Below are positions 8,596-18,487 of a DNA stretch of 36,482 nucleotides, one piece after another. The stretch's first letter is position 1, and each line of letters starts with the position of its first letter. The notes beneath the pieces were generated by a model. It ran no database searches and was not told where the DNA came from. It saw only the letters and a list, made by a program, of their open reading frames with translations. Both the position numbers and the translations under genes were made by a program. Source of the stretch: Candidatus Obscuribacter sp. (lineage in GTDB: Bacteria; Cyanobacteriota; Vampirovibrionia; Obscuribacterales; Obscuribacteraceae); the NCBI GenBank assembly GCA_021772135.1, contig JADYXQ010000298.1:1-36482 (forward strand), given 5' to 3'.

Positions 8596-10362
8596 TTAGC
8601 GGCCAAACAGCCCCTTGAAAAGACGCTTGCCTAAATCAGGATTCAATTTAGCAGATTTAGGCGGGTTAATGGCAGGCTTAGCAGTCGATTTTTCAGCTCT
8701 AGCAACAGGTGCTTCCAGCTGACCAATGGTAAAGGAAGTTTCGGCGGCATCGCTGACCTGGGCGTCGCTCTCAACAGGAATCACATAAGGTGAGTTGACG
8801 ATTTTTGTACTGATTTCAGGTACGGCAACTTCAGGCAGGTTTTTCGGCGCAACCGGTGTCAGCTCAGCCAATTGAGCTCCGGCTTCTTGCACTGATTGAC
8901 TAGGCACGCCGACTGTTGAAATCAGAGACGAAATATCGGCTTGAGGTCGATAATTGCCGAATTGCGAGTTGGCAGCCAGATTCTTGGCTTTGTCTTCTGA
9001 GAATAAACCAAGAGCGACAGCCACACGTCTTTGCGACGCAGCAGCATTGCGAGTGACTGTGGTGCCATTCACTACCATGGTGGTTGAGCCGCCACCATCT
9101 AAATTGAGCGCTTCGGTGCAATTATTCCGCAAAAAGAATTTAGCCACATCATAGAGTGTGTGCGGACCTTCAAAGGTAGCCATCAAAAGGTGATCGTCGG
9201 CGGTGATGCCGCAAGCGGTGCGCCGAGTGATATTGCTGCCGGTCCAGCTGGCGGGGAATTTTTCACCTTTCAAGTCAAAAGCGATCTTGCCGTCTTTCAA
9301 TAAAAGCGGGCCGCCGCTGATGGCGTGAGTGACGGTGTGCCACTCTTTAGGAGTGATGCTCCAGGTGACATTGACCTTGTCACCGCGACTGAGAACGGCT
9401 ACAGCACTCTTTTTCGAGTCAGCCAGAACAAAACCGCCATAAGGAATGGCAATTGAACGGGCGTCACTGTCAATTACTTCACCGCTGCCGTCCACTGCAA
9501 TCAGTGTGCCGTCGTAGGGTAGCGAAACACGCTCGCCCCAGCGTCTGGTATAGAGCACACAGTGAGAGCCTGAGCTTCTTGGCTGATTGACATTATTAAC
9601 CCAGACTGATTCGTGACCGGCAATAGAAGTATGCAAAATGCCATTCAGGCAGAATCTAGCTATGCGACCATAACCGCCGTCTGTAAATCCTAAGGCCACA
9701 CGGCTGTAAAGCGGGCCGGAAAGCCATTCTCCATCAAGCATCAAAGAGCCTAACGGTGTGCCATTCCCCTTAAAATAATTGGCATTGATGGCAGCGATGG
9801 CACCAGAATCGCGCACATGGTCATGCACGTCTTTTAATGAGTGAAAAGTTGAAGATGCCGGTATGGGCCGCAAGGTCAGCGGCGAAACAGACATATTGAC
9901 GTCAATTAAATTGATGCGGGTTTTGCCGGTATATACCTTATATACGACACCCGGGCCAATTGTTCTGGCAGCCGCACTGGCTGTGGGTAGGCTGGTGTGT
10001 ATTGATTTGGCCACAGGCACGCTGGCAGCTTTTTTGGCGGCGGCGGCAGCTGCTGCTTCTTTAGCTTTGACCCATTCCAGTTTGGTATAAGCGCCACGTT
10101 GAATTTTCGCGGCACGCTTGTCGGCAGCGGCCTCGGTATGGCGGGGGCGAACAGCGTGATTTTTTGCCCCGTGAAAAAGATTGGTTGGTGTAAAAGACCC
10201 GACTCGAGTTGCGCCCAGGCGCGGCAGACCCATGGCCACTACTTCGCGCTGTGCCTGTGCTTCGGGCACACAAAGGCTGAGCGAGCCTGATAAAGCTACT
10301 GCGCTTAATAGAATATAAATAGCGCTGGCGCTGACTTTTTGCGGCGCTTTAATCGGGTTCAA
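8596..10362 (-). CDS. Secreted phosphodiester glycosidase (NAGPA domain)
   Basis: A 588-residue exported protein. The N-terminus has a hydrophobic signal (SASAIYILLSAVALSGSLSLC) ending near AQA, then an Ala/Lys-rich linker (residues 80-125). The NAGPA/DUF2233 catalytic domain spans about 140-455: INANYF (192-197), AISGGPLLLKDG (347-358), RTACGITADD (381-390) and NLDGGGSTTMVV (420-431). These are the family's conserved blocks. Members cleave sugar phosphodiesters, as in removal of GlcNAc from mannose-6-phosphate, and bacterial ones are thought to act on cell-wall or exopolysaccharide phosphodiesters. The C-terminal ~130 residues are low complexity and Pro/Ala/Lys-rich. The TTG start is the only in-frame start that keeps the signal peptide. 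It heads the group with the ROK kinase and HTTM protein. Confidence 0.87.
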   Translation of the reverse strand: MNPIKAPQKVSASAIYILLSAVALSGSLSLCVPEAQAQREVVAMGLPRLGATRVGSFTPTNLFHGAKNHAVRPRHTEAAADKRAAKIQRGAYTKLEWVKAKEAAAAAAAKKAASVPVAKSIHTSLPTASAAARTIGPGVVYKVYTGKTRINLIDVNMSVSPLTLRPIPASSTFHSLKDVHDHVRDSGAIAAINANYFKGNGTPLGSLMLDGEWLSGPLYSRVALGFTDGGYGRIARFCLNGILHTSIAGHESVWVNNVNQPRSSGSHCVLYTRRWGERVSLPYDGTLIAVDGSGEVIDSDARSIAIPYGGFVLADSKKSAVAVLSRGDKVNVTWSITPKEWHTVTHAISGGPLLLKDGKIAFDLKGEKFPASWTGSNITRRTACGITADDHLLMATFEGPHTLYDVAKFFLRNNCTEALNLDGGGSTTMVVNGTTVTRNAAASQRRVAVALGLFSEDKAKNLAANSQFGNYRPQADISSLISTVGVPSQSVQEAGAQLAELTPVAPKNLPEVAVPEISTKIVNSPYVIPVESDAQVSDAAETSFTIGQLEAPVARAEKSTAKPAINPPKSAKLNPDLGKRLFKGLFGR

Positions 10363-10503
10363 TTTAAGTGTTACCCCTGGGACAAATCAGAATAGAAAAT
10401 ATGAGCTAATAACAGTTTCAAGGTAGGGACGCCGAGTTTTTTACACTTAGCTAACATATACCCATTTCTACTACGAATTTCACCGCTACGCAAATAAGAT
10501 CAT

Positions 10504-10526
10504 GCGCTTTGCCGCTTGCAAAGCGC
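10504..10526 (-). terminator. Hairpin downstream of glyQ, possible terminator without T tract
   Basis: A perfect 9-bp inverted repeat, GCGCTTTGC/GCAAAGCGC with a 5-base loop, lies 47 bases past the glyQ stop. No run of T follows on the minus strand, so it may be a transcript-stabilising hairpin instead of an intrinsic terminator. Confidence 0.4.
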
Positions 10527-10572
10527 CTCCGTGATACATCCAGGCGACATGCGTCGAGCCAAGTGCGCATAT

Positions 10573-11520
10573 CTACTTGACCGCCAGGTAGCGCTCCCGA
10601 TAGCTATCAACAGCCTCTTCTCGCAATTCTTCGGCCATGAGCGGAAATCCCAGTTCGATTCTCTGCTCGAGGTAGCCGCGCGCCACCCGCTCAGACAGCT
10701 TGCGAATACGCAAAATGTTGGCCATCCGCTCGTCGCGACCGAGCACCCCGCGCGCGTCGAGCAAGTTAAAGGCGTGAGAACATTTGAGAATCTGCTCGTA
10801 AGCCGGCAATACCAGCTTGGCTTTGCCCTGGCCCGAGTCATTTAAAAGGCGCAGGGCCTCTTTCTCAGCCAAATTAAAGAGCGTCTGCAACATCTCCGGA
10901 TCGCTATGCTCAAAGTTATAGGCCGACTGTTGCACTTCATTTAAGTGATAGAGCTCGCCGTAAGTGACATTGTCATTCCACTTAAGCTGATAAACGCTAT
11001 CAACGTTTTGCAGATACATAGAAAGGCGCTCAAGCCCGTAGGTGATTTCAGCGGCTACAGGACGCACCTCCAGACCACCGGCCTGTTGGAAATAAGTGAA
11101 TTGAGAAATCTCCAGGCCATCGAGCCAGACTTCCCAACCAACGCCCCAGGCGCCAAGAGTCGGTGATTCCCAGTTGTCTTCGACAAAGCGGATGTCATGC
11201 TCAAGCGGATTGATACCAAGCTGTTTCAAGCTTTCAAGATAAATTTCCTGCACATTGTCAGGAGAGGGCTTGAGGATGACCTGATACTGGAAATAGTGTT
11301 GCAGCCGGTTTGGGTTGTCGCCATAACGGCCGTCAGTAGGCCTGCGACATGGGTCGGCGCAAGCCATTTTCCATGGCTCAGGGCCAAGCACTCGCAAAAA
11401 CGTGCCGGGGCTCATAGTCGAAGCACCTTTTTCCAGGTCGAAAGCCTGCATCACAACGCAGCCATGACTGTCCCAAAAACTATTGAGAGTATGGATGACC
11501 TGTTGGAAAGTGAGTGCCAT
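10573..11520 (-). CDS. glyQ: Glycyl-tRNA synthetase alpha subunit
   Basis: A 315-residue protein of the usual length for the alpha chain of the bacterial alpha2beta2 glycyl-tRNA synthetase, which attaches glycine to tRNA-Gly in the cytosol. The first residues ([20 protein letters not shown]) and the blocks [36 protein letters not shown] and [15 protein letters not shown] are the highly conserved class II catalytic core of GlyQ. The start ATG follows AGAGGAA. The beta subunit gene glyS, which recognises the tRNA, is not adjacent; the next gene downstream is the glycosidase 210 bases away. Unlinked glyQ and glyS is normal in cyanobacteria and their relatives, whereas many other bacteria keep them as glyQS. 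Confidence 0.97.
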   Translation of the reverse strand: MALTFQQVIHTLNSFWDSHGCVVMQAFDLEKGASTMSPGTFLRVLGPEPWKMACADPCRRPTDGRYGDNPNRLQHYFQYQVILKPSPDNVQEIYLESLKQLGINPLEHDIRFVEDNWESPTLGAWGVGWEVWLDGLEISQFTYFQQAGGLEVRPVAAEITYGLERLSMYLQNVDSVYQLKWNDNVTYGELYHLNEVQQSAYNFEHSDPEMLQTLFNLAEKEALRLLNDSGQGKAKLVLPAYEQILKCSHAFNLLDARGVLGRDERMANILRIRKLSERVARGYLEQRIELGFPLMAEELREEAVDSYRERYLAVK

Positions 11521-11664
11521 AGCGAGTTCCTCTATTCATGCGGTTTTTAAGTCTAACACGTCAAGAGATCGGGCAAATATTGGCAACGCCAATCGAGCGC
11601 AAGAGGTTACGATTGACGCCATTGCCATTAGAATGGATAGCGTAATAACTCAGAGGAAAGCATA

Positions 11665-12648
11665 TTGAGGTCCGACTTCGAAGACGATCAGATCAAAGAA
11701 TCGAGTAGTCCAGCCTTTATGGTTCAGGCTCTGGCACCCAAAGTAAAACTTTTGCTCGACAACATTAACGGTGTGCTGGTTGGTCAAGAACATGCCACCA
11801 AACTTTCAGTTGTCACTTTGCTGGCCGGCGGTCACGCCCTGATTGAAGACGTACCGGGGGTGGGCAAGACATTGTTGGCCAAAACCCTGGCTCTTTCTGT
11901 ACACGCCAAATTCAAGCGTATTCAGTGTACGCCTGACCTTCTACCCTCAGACATAAGCGGTGTCAGCATCTTCGAGGCCAAAGAAGGCGTATTCAAATTT
12001 ATGCCCGGGCCGATTTTCACCAATATCTTGCTTGCCGACGAAATTAACCGCGCCACGCCACGAACTCAATCAAGTTTGCTGGAAGCTATGGAAGAAAACC
12101 AGGTCACCACAGACGGTGCCACGCGCAGATTGCCAGACCTGTTCTTCGTTATCGCCACCGAAAACCCCATTGAATATCACGGCACCTTCCCACTGCCTGA
12201 AGCCCAGCTAGACAGATTTATGATTTCACTTTCGCTCGGCTATCCAACGCCGCGGCAAGAAGTTGAAATTCTCGATAAAACATTGAACGAGTCGTCTTTC
12301 ACCGTGGAAGCTGTTTTAACAGAAGATGAAGTGCTGGAAGCAAAGCATGTCGTCAAAACAATCGTGGTTGATCAATCAATAAAAAATTACATAGTCTCTA
12401 TTGTGGGAGCCACTCGCAAGCATCCATCAATTGTGCTCGGGGTCAGCCCCCGGGGCAGCCAGTTGCTGATGCGGGCAGCACAGTCTGCCGCTCTCGTTGA
12501 CGGTCGCCATTACGTCAAGCCTGACGATGTGAAACTACTGGCGCCGTACGTATTGGGGCACAGAATCATTCCCAAGGTCAGAGACAACCGGGTTAGTCAT
12601 GCTCAACTTATTGAAAGAATCCTCGAAGAAGTCCCCGTTCCGGTTTAG
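11665..12648 (+). CDS. MoxR-family AAA ATPase
   Basis: A 327-residue ATPase. The Walker A region is IEDVPGVGKTLLAK (residues 60-73), Walker B is NILLADEINRATPRTQSSLLEAM, and sensor 1 is FFVIATENPIEYHGTFPLPEAQLDRF, all characteristic of MoxR proteins. Members act as cytosolic chaperone-like ATPases, usually next to DUF58 or von Willebrand-domain proteins. The TTG start at 11665 is supported by AGAGGAAAG six bases upstream. The gene overlaps the following DUF58 gene by 50 bases and heads an operon with it and the transglutaminase, a widely conserved arrangement. It is divergent from glyQ with 144 bases between the starts; I could not find a strong promoter there. Confidence 0.93.
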   Translation: MRSDFEDDQIKESSSPAFMVQALAPKVKLLLDNINGVLVGQEHATKLSVVTLLAGGHALIEDVPGVGKTLLAKTLALSVHAKFKRIQCTPDLLPSDISGVSIFEAKEGVFKFMPGPIFTNILLADEINRATPRTQSSLLEAMEENQVTTDGATRRLPDLFFVIATENPIEYHGTFPLPEAQLDRFMISLSLGYPTPRQEVEILDKTLNESSFTVEAVLTEDEVLEAKHVVKTIVVDQSIKNYIVSIVGATRKHPSIVLGVSPRGSQLLMRAAQSAALVDGRHYVKPDDVKLLAPYVLGHRIIPKVRDNRVSHAQLIERILEEVPVPV

Positions 12649-14254
12649 ATTCGCTACAGGCCCCGAAGCCGAAAAACGCGCTCGGGCAGTAGAAGAAGAC
12701 AGTGGCCTGAAAGGAATCAGACTAACCATCCCCTTCACCAACACGCACTTGAAGCTGGTGGTGGAAGAACGTTTCTTTGTTGTGGTCACCATTGCCGTGG
12801 TGCTCTATATTTTTGCCGGTGAAACCGGCAGCGAATATATTTATTTGCTTACAGCCATTGCACTGTCCGCTCTCGCTCTGGGTGTGTTTATTCCGCTCCT
12901 GCAAGTTTTAGAAACCAATGTGCAGTTCAGTCTGCCCAAAGAAGCGGTTTCAAAAGAACGTCTCAATCTGCGCGTTCGTGTAGTGCGCAAAAATTGGTGG
13001 GGACCGCTGGCCAAATTTTTTCCCATCAAATGGCTGCTTGTAAAAATCAAACTGACGCGGCAGGGCGAAAAAGAAAACATGCTCCGATCGATTATGGTTG
13101 AGCAGCTGACCAACGAAGCCTGGGTAGTGGCACAAACACCAAAGCTGCGGCGCGGCATTTACAGCCTCCAATCTATTGAGCTTTATTCTTGCTATCCCTT
13201 TGGTCTGGCCTGGTGGGTGAAAAGTTATCCGCTGACCACGCGTTTTACTGAAGAGCGGCACAGTCAAACCGCCACTTACACAAGCATTCAAGCGGCTGAT
13301 GCCGCTCGCACCACCGGCAGTGCGCCACAAATGATTGTTTTTCCCCGCACTGATAGCGTGGAAGGAAATTTTTTATTCAGACTGCGAGCGGTGGGAGATT
13401 CAGCACTGTTCTTCTCTTCATCAAGGCCCATAGCCGCTCTCTCTTCTGCTTCGGTGCGCTCACTGCGTGAGTTTCGTCAAGGCGACAGCCCGAGGTTGAT
13501 TCACTGGCCCACCAGTGCCCGCACAGGCAAACTGATGATTCGTGAATTTGAATCTGAAGGGCTTCCGGGCTTTGATGTGCTGCTCGACTTAACGTCGGCC
13601 TGGCAAAGTGAAGACCAGTTTGAGTTGGCGGTATCCACCGCACTTTCGCTATTGCAGCTTGGTTATAAATTGGGCGGCTCGCCAGAACTGTTCGTCATTC
13701 CCAGTCTTGACGAAGACTTAGAAAAACTCCCGGTAATTCTCACCGACCTACCGCCACTAGCCCCCGGTATCGGGTGGGCAGCGCAAATTCTTGCTAGAGT
13801 GGATGCATTGATGGTAGACAGCCCCGACTATTCGGTTAAGGTGCCGCAAGTGGGTAACGTAGAAACTTTAGCGTTGTTGACGATTCGTCCGGCGGCAGTC
13901 AGTGCCGAAGCGGTTGAAGCTTATGCCGCCAGCTTAGCCGAGCAGGGCGGTGATGGCAGTGACAATGAGGCGGGAGAAGTTCCGCAAGATCGCACGGTAA
14001 TGATGGCACCGCCGGCCGCATCACCTAAACAAGTTGACGTCTGGGTAATGTCGCGGGCCTATCTTGAAGCAGATTCAGACAGGCTCAATGAGAGCGGCAC
14101 TCTCGATGACGCCATGTCGAACAAAGCCCGCATTCCGCTGCATGCTCAGGGTTCAGGCGACCGCCGCCAGGGGCCGGCCATTGCCGGCAGCTCGGCCCCT
14201 CCCGGCCGTGTGCTAGCGACCATCTCCGAATATGAGGAGATGCCGCACCTGTGA
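12599..14254 (+). CDS. DUF58 domain protein, membrane anchored
   Basis: A 551-residue protein with two transmembrane helices near residues 58-100 (FFVVVTIAVVLYIFAG and YLLTAIALSALALGVFIPLL). The DUF58 signature RQGDSPRLIHWPTSARTGKL sits near residues 292-312 and is followed by REFE. DUF58 is related to von Willebrand factor A domains, and these proteins are paired with MoxR ATPases. The C-terminal 100 residues are acidic and probably disordered, longer than in the typical 400-residue member. The start ATG at 12599 lies inside the end of the MoxR gene without a clear ribosome site, so translation is probably coupled. A later start is possible since the first 40 residues are poorly conserved-looking. 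The stop overlaps the next start by four bases. Confidence 0.88.
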   Translation: MLNLLKESSKKSPFRFRFATGPEAEKRARAVEEDSGLKGIRLTIPFTNTHLKLVVEERFFVVVTIAVVLYIFAGETGSEYIYLLTAIALSALALGVFIPLLQVLETNVQFSLPKEAVSKERLNLRVRVVRKNWWGPLAKFFPIKWLLVKIKLTRQGEKENMLRSIMVEQLTNEAWVVAQTPKLRRGIYSLQSIELYSCYPFGLAWWVKSYPLTTRFTEERHSQTATYTSIQAADAARTTGSAPQMIVFPRTDSVEGNFLFRLRAVGDSALFFSSSRPIAALSSASVRSLREFRQGDSPRLIHWPTSARTGKLMIREFESEGLPGFDVLLDLTSAWQSEDQFELAVSTALSLLQLGYKLGGSPELFVIPSLDEDLEKLPVILTDLPPLAPGIGWAAQILARVDALMVDSPDYSVKVPQVGNVETLALLTIRPAAVSAEAVEAYAASLAEQGGDGSDNEAGEVPQDRTVMMAPPAASPKQVDVWVMSRAYLEADSDRLNESGTLDDAMSNKARIPLHAQGSGDRRQGPAIAGSSAPPGRVLATISEYEEMPHL

Positions 14255-16989
14255 ACGCTCTCAAGAAAAAGCCCGACCCTAAAGCGGCGCCGCCTAAAAA
14301 GAAAAAAGAAGTGCGGGCGGAGCAATCGCTCGGCATCAGAATAGTGGCCATGATCATGAATCTGCTGTTGATTCTGGCCTCGGCCAGTTACGTGCCCACC
14401 TTACCTCTTACTACTTTTCTTTTTTCTATGACTGCCGTCCTCGGCAGTTATCTCGCCTACATTTATAGAGACAATCGGCCGGCCTGGGTGGGCACCATTC
14501 CTACTGTTGCCACCATGCTGCTTTTCACCAATTTCTTTTTTGAAATTTTCACCGGCTACACCAGCGCTACGCAAACCGCCGTGGGAGCCTTTATTCACAT
14601 GCTCACCGGCTTGCTTGCCCTGCATTGTTTTGACCTGCGCAGTCGCACTGATTTTTCCATCTCGGCCTTAATCGGCCTCGGTCTGCTCACATGCCTGGCC
14701 GGTATGGCTAAAGATCTGGTCTACGGATTCTACATTTTTACTTATACGATTCTGGCCGGTTTACTGCTCTTTTATGATTCGTCTTCGCGCTCTCACGAAA
14801 TCGGGCCTTCACGTGCGGTGGCAGCGGCTCCCGGTGCCACCCCCGGCGCTGCGCCCAAAGTAGAGCAAGTGGTTAAGCGTTTGCGCGTGGCTTCAATGGC
14901 CGCACTGCTACCTGTTTTTGTTTTGCCTTTTCTCAGTGTCTTAGCTTTCAACAGCATGCCGCGCATTGATTCTGTTATTGATGTTTTTAAAGACAATTTC
15001 GTCAGGGCCAAATTTCCGGTGTCGGCCAACTTAAGCGGACAGCTGGGCAAAGGCGGTAACAGCCAATCTATTAGAGGCGGCGCCCCCGAAACCAAACCGC
15101 AAGGCGGAGCCAGCTACACGGTTAAAGGTGGCGAAGATGGCACCGCCAGCGGTGCGCAATCAGACCGTGAAAAATTCGACTCGCAAACCGGCGGCGACGG
15201 TAATGGACCGGCCGGTGGTATCAGCGGCGGTAAACAAGGCAAACACGGCCCTCCCGGACTGGGCGCCAAACCGGGCGCTAAAGATCCCGAAGCGTTGAAG
15301 CGGGCGGCCATGCAACAGGCTCTAAAAGAAGCTTACGAACGTGAGACCGTCGATTTAGACGGAAGTGCCAGCCAGCTTGAGACCATTGTTTTAAAAGTGG
15401 CTTCGCCGCAACCTACATATATTAGAAGATATTCTCTCAACGAATTTGACGGCACCAAATGGTCGCGCGCTTATCCGGTCAATCCTCAAGACATTACAAA
15501 CGGGTCAGCAGGCAAACTTGGCTACGACCTCACCGCCAGCGACGCAGTGTATGTGCCGCCAAATTTACCCACGCTTGAAGTGAAACAAGATTTTCGCGTC
15601 GAGCAAGACAGTATTTTCGGTCATATTTTGCCTCATAGCTGGATTCCCCAGCTGGTCAAAATCAAAGGCGAAAGCGTGGCTGTGGAAGGCCGAGACAAAA
15701 AAGTTGTTCACGAAGAAATCAAAATCGACGGCGATGGATCAATTAAATTGCTTCATGCCTTGAACCAGGGTTCGAGCTTTACGGTGACTTCGCAAATACC
15801 GGTATATGACTTTGATCAAATGCGCAGGCTGCCCCCAGAAACTATTGAGCAAGTGGGCGAAGAGCGAGACAACGAAATCAAACTGGCCAAGAGTTGCCTT
15901 ACCAGAGCCAGTGCCACTACGTCAGACAAAGTGGACAAGCTCTCTTTAGAGATTACCGGTACAGACGGCAACTGGTTTTTCAAAGCCGATCGCATCGCCG
16001 ATTATTTGCGCAAGAACTATAAATACAACGTCACCAGTGTTAAAGAAAACGCTCCAGAAGCCGGTACTGCAGCCACCCCAACCAAAACTAATGGTGGTTT
16101 TGTCGAAGACTTCCTCTTCGTTAGTAAACAAGGCGACTGCCGCCATTTTGCTACTGCCTTTGCCGTTCTCTGCCGCGCTCAAGGCATTCCCACCCGCCTG
16201 GTGACCGGCTTTACACCAGGCGACTTGAACAAAACCACCGGCTATTATGAAATCAAAGGCAAAAACAGCCACGTCTGGGCTGAGATTTATTTACCTTACT
16301 GGAACTGGGTGCCCTTTGACGCTACTCCCGGCGGCCAGCTACCCGCTCATGAAGAAGGCGGCAACGCGCTCAGTCGCTTCATCAAGAGTGGCCTGGCCAA
16401 CCCCTTCGGCCAGAGCTACGCGGCTTCTCGTAAAAGAAAAACTTCTGCCGGCGGCCAAAGCGGCGAGGGCGGCAAAGAAAAGGCTAACGAGCAAAAGAAA
16501 AACGATTTCTGGAATCTCGATGCCGACAAAAGTAAAAACCAAAAGATGCAACTGCCGGTGCTTGGCACAGTTGATCAAGGAACCATGCAACAAGTCTTCA
16601 AATACAGCGTGGTCGCCATCGCTAGTTTGATCTTGCTCGTTGTGCTCTTCTTCTATTTGAGACAGCGCAAAGAAGCGCAACTCAAAGATTTCATGCAGAC
16701 GCACAAACCATCCACTCTAATTTTTCTGGACGTGCTTTCGGAATTAAAGCGTTACGAACTGCTTAAGCATCCCACTGAAACCGCTGATGAATTGACTGTT
16801 CGCCTCAGTGACCGCTTCGCCGAGCTGGCGCAAAGCGGTGCTTATATTCCTGATAAATTGCCTGGTGCGGTGAGCCAGTTTATGGAAATTTATTGCGAAG
16901 ATCGCTTTGGTGGCGACGATCGGCTCGACGAATTGACCTTAATGTCGGCACATATTAAGAGCCTTGCCCATACCAAAGGGCGCAAATAA
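14251..16989 (+). CDS. Transmembrane transglutaminase-like protein (DUF3488/TGM/DUF4129)
   Basis: A 912-residue membrane protein with five to six N-terminal helices (residues about 25-240), then an extracytoplasmic part, a transmembrane helix near 785-810 and a cytosolic DUF4129-like tail. The transglutaminase-like fold has the complete catalytic triad C630 (GDCRHFATAF), H674 (NSHVWAE) and D690 (PFDATPG). A Gly/Lys-rich collagen-like linker (residues about 265-345) separates the membrane part from the folded domain, longer than usual. Proteins of this architecture belong with MoxR and DUF58 partners and are thought to act on cell-envelope peptides, as protease or crosslinking enzyme; the substrate is unknown. 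The GTG start overlaps the DUF58 stop as GTGA, so translation is coupled. Confidence 0.92.
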   Translation: MNALKKKPDPKAAPPKKKKEVRAEQSLGIRIVAMIMNLLLILASASYVPTLPLTTFLFSMTAVLGSYLAYIYRDNRPAWVGTIPTVATMLLFTNFFFEIFTGYTSATQTAVGAFIHMLTGLLALHCFDLRSRTDFSISALIGLGLLTCLAGMAKDLVYGFYIFTYTILAGLLLFYDSSSRSHEIGPSRAVAAAPGATPGAAPKVEQVVKRLRVASMAALLPVFVLPFLSVLAFNSMPRIDSVIDVFKDNFVRAKFPVSANLSGQLGKGGNSQSIRGGAPETKPQGGASYTVKGGEDGTASGAQSDREKFDSQTGGDGNGPAGGISGGKQGKHGPPGLGAKPGAKDPEALKRAAMQQALKEAYERETVDLDGSASQLETIVLKVASPQPTYIRRYSLNEFDGTKWSRAYPVNPQDITNGSAGKLGYDLTASDAVYVPPNLPTLEVKQDFRVEQDSIFGHILPHSWIPQLVKIKGESVAVEGRDKKVVHEEIKIDGDGSIKLLHALNQGSSFTVTSQIPVYDFDQMRRLPPETIEQVGEERDNEIKLAKSCLTRASATTSDKVDKLSLEITGTDGNWFFKADRIADYLRKNYKYNVTSVKENAPEAGTAATPTKTNGGFVEDFLFVSKQGDCRHFATAFAVLCRAQGIPTRLVTGFTPGDLNKTTGYYEIKGKNSHVWAEIYLPYWNWVPFDATPGGQLPAHEEGGNALSRFIKSGLANPFGQSYAASRKRKTSAGGQSGEGGKEKANEQKKNDFWNLDADKSKNQKMQLPVLGTVDQGTMQQVFKYSVVAIASLILLVVLFFYLRQRKEAQLKDFMQTHKPSTLIFLDVLSELKRYELLKHPTETADELTVRLSDRFAELAQSGAYIPDKLPGAVSQFMEIYCEDRFGGDDRLDELTLMSAHIKSLAHTKGRK

Positions 16990-17063
16990 TGCTGCCAAGA
17001 GCTAGTAGAAACTCTCGTAACGCGCTAAAGTGAGTATACTTGCACGATACGCTCTAAAAGTGT

Positions 17064-18443
17064 GTGTTTAACAGCGCGTTTCCAAGAGACGAACGAAAAC
17101 ACCACCACGAGCTGATCGCCAAATTATTGCGACAATCGCGGACTAAAAAGAGAAAAGAAATGCAACAGGTAAGAACCGGAGCGCAGCAGCAACAAGAGTT
17201 CGTTCCTCCATACCCTTCAACCATTGCCGAAACCGGCATGAAAGAAGGCTTTTTAGAAGAGCTGATTCTCAAAGATATTTACATGGTCAACTTTGCCCTG
17301 GGTCGCGAAATCGCCTCACGGACCATGCTTCCATTCAAGATTATCGAAGAAATTCTTGAAGTATTGAAAAAGCAATTGCTGATTGAAGTGAAAAGTTCGG
17401 GCGGTCTAGCTGACTACGAATACACTCCAACAGAAAAAGGCCGCGACAGAGCCCGCGCTTACTTCGACCACAACGCTTATGTTGGCGCTTGTCCTGTGCC
17501 ATGGAGCCGTTACATCGACTCTTTAAAATATCAGACCATTCGCCGCGAGCATGTAACTCCTCGCGATCTTGAAGTTGCTTTCTCCGACATCATGGTCAAC
17601 CGCCGGACCATCAACGCTGTTGGTCCGGCTATTAACTCCGGCCGCGGGATGTTCCTCTTTGGTGAAGCCGGCAATGGCAAGACCTCCATCGCTGAAAGAA
17701 TTGTGCGTTCCTTCAAAGGCCACATCTTCATTCCTTACGCAGTTGAAATTGACGGTCAGATCATCCGCGTCTACGACAACCACAATCACGAACAAGTATC
17801 TGCTGCCAACTATCCAAGAGATTACGATCACCGCTGGGTTCGCATTCAGCGCCCTTGCGTAGTGGTAGGTGGTGAGTTGACTATCGATATGCTCGAACTA
17901 CAGTTCGACTACGGTACCAAGCTCTACGAAGCGCCCATTCAACTTAAGAGCAACTGCGGTTTGCTTCTGATCGATGACTTTGGCCGCCAAAGAATCGACC
18001 ACAAATCGCTTTTGAACAGATGGATCGTGCCTTTAGAAAAGCGTGTTGACTACCTGACACTGCACACCGGTAAAAAACTGGAAGTGCCGTTTGAACAGTT
18101 GATCGTCTTCTCCACAAACTTGAACCCTGCCGACCTTGTAGACGAAGCGTTCCTGAGACGTATTCCTTACAAGATCAATATCACCAATCCGACTGAAGAC
18201 GAATTCAAATGGATCTTCTTGCAGTATTGCCAGCGCACCGGCGTTCCTTATAATGAAGAAGCCGTGAATTATCTTATAGAGTCACAATATAGAAGTGGTA
18301 AGCGCATGATGCGTTGCTGCCACCCTCGCGACATCGTCGATCAGGTGATTAACCTCTGTGCTTTCTTGCAAACCGACCCCAGGCTCTCAAGAGAGTATCT
18401 GGACCACGCTTGCGCTGTTTACTTCGCCGCTATGGGCAAATAG
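17064..18443 (+). CDS. AAA ATPase with N-terminal winged-helix region
   Basis: A 459-residue ATPase. Residues about 60-135 look like a winged-helix fold (LILKDIYMVNFALGREIA...YTPTEKGRDRA). The AAA module follows: Walker A GEAGNGKTS (200-208), Walker B GLLLIDDFGR (299-308) and a sensor-1-like IVFSTNLNPADL followed by EAFLRRIPYKI. The C-terminal part holds an alpha-helical lid with MMRCCHPRDIVDQ. The family is a bacterial AAA group without a settled function that I recognise from cyanobacteria and delta-proteobacteria. The start is uncertain: GTG at 17064 has no ribosome site, whereas ATG at 17161 follows AGAGAAAAG and would leave 427 residues. A TATACT box at 17035-17040 suggests a promoter of its own, and a very strong terminator follows the gene. 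Confidence 0.85.
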   Translation: MFNSAFPRDERKHHHELIAKLLRQSRTKKRKEMQQVRTGAQQQQEFVPPYPSTIAETGMKEGFLEELILKDIYMVNFALGREIASRTMLPFKIIEEILEVLKKQLLIEVKSSGGLADYEYTPTEKGRDRARAYFDHNAYVGACPVPWSRYIDSLKYQTIRREHVTPRDLEVAFSDIMVNRRTINAVGPAINSGRGMFLFGEAGNGKTSIAERIVRSFKGHIFIPYAVEIDGQIIRVYDNHNHEQVSAANYPRDYDHRWVRIQRPCVVVGGELTIDMLELQFDYGTKLYEAPIQLKSNCGLLLIDDFGRQRIDHKSLLNRWIVPLEKRVDYLTLHTGKKLEVPFEQLIVFSTNLNPADLVDEAFLRRIPYKINITNPTEDEFKWIFLQYCQRTGVPYNEEAVNYLIESQYRSGKRMMRCCHPRDIVDQVINLCAFLQTDPRLSREYLDHACAVYFAAMGK

Positions 18444-18487
18444 ACCAACTGAACTAGCAAAGCTAGATTAGACGGTACTCACCAATT

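Noticed and set aside
10516..10845. 109-codon plus-strand frame antisense to glyQ
   Set aside because: It is a shadow of the conserved glyQ coding sequence with no ribosome site.
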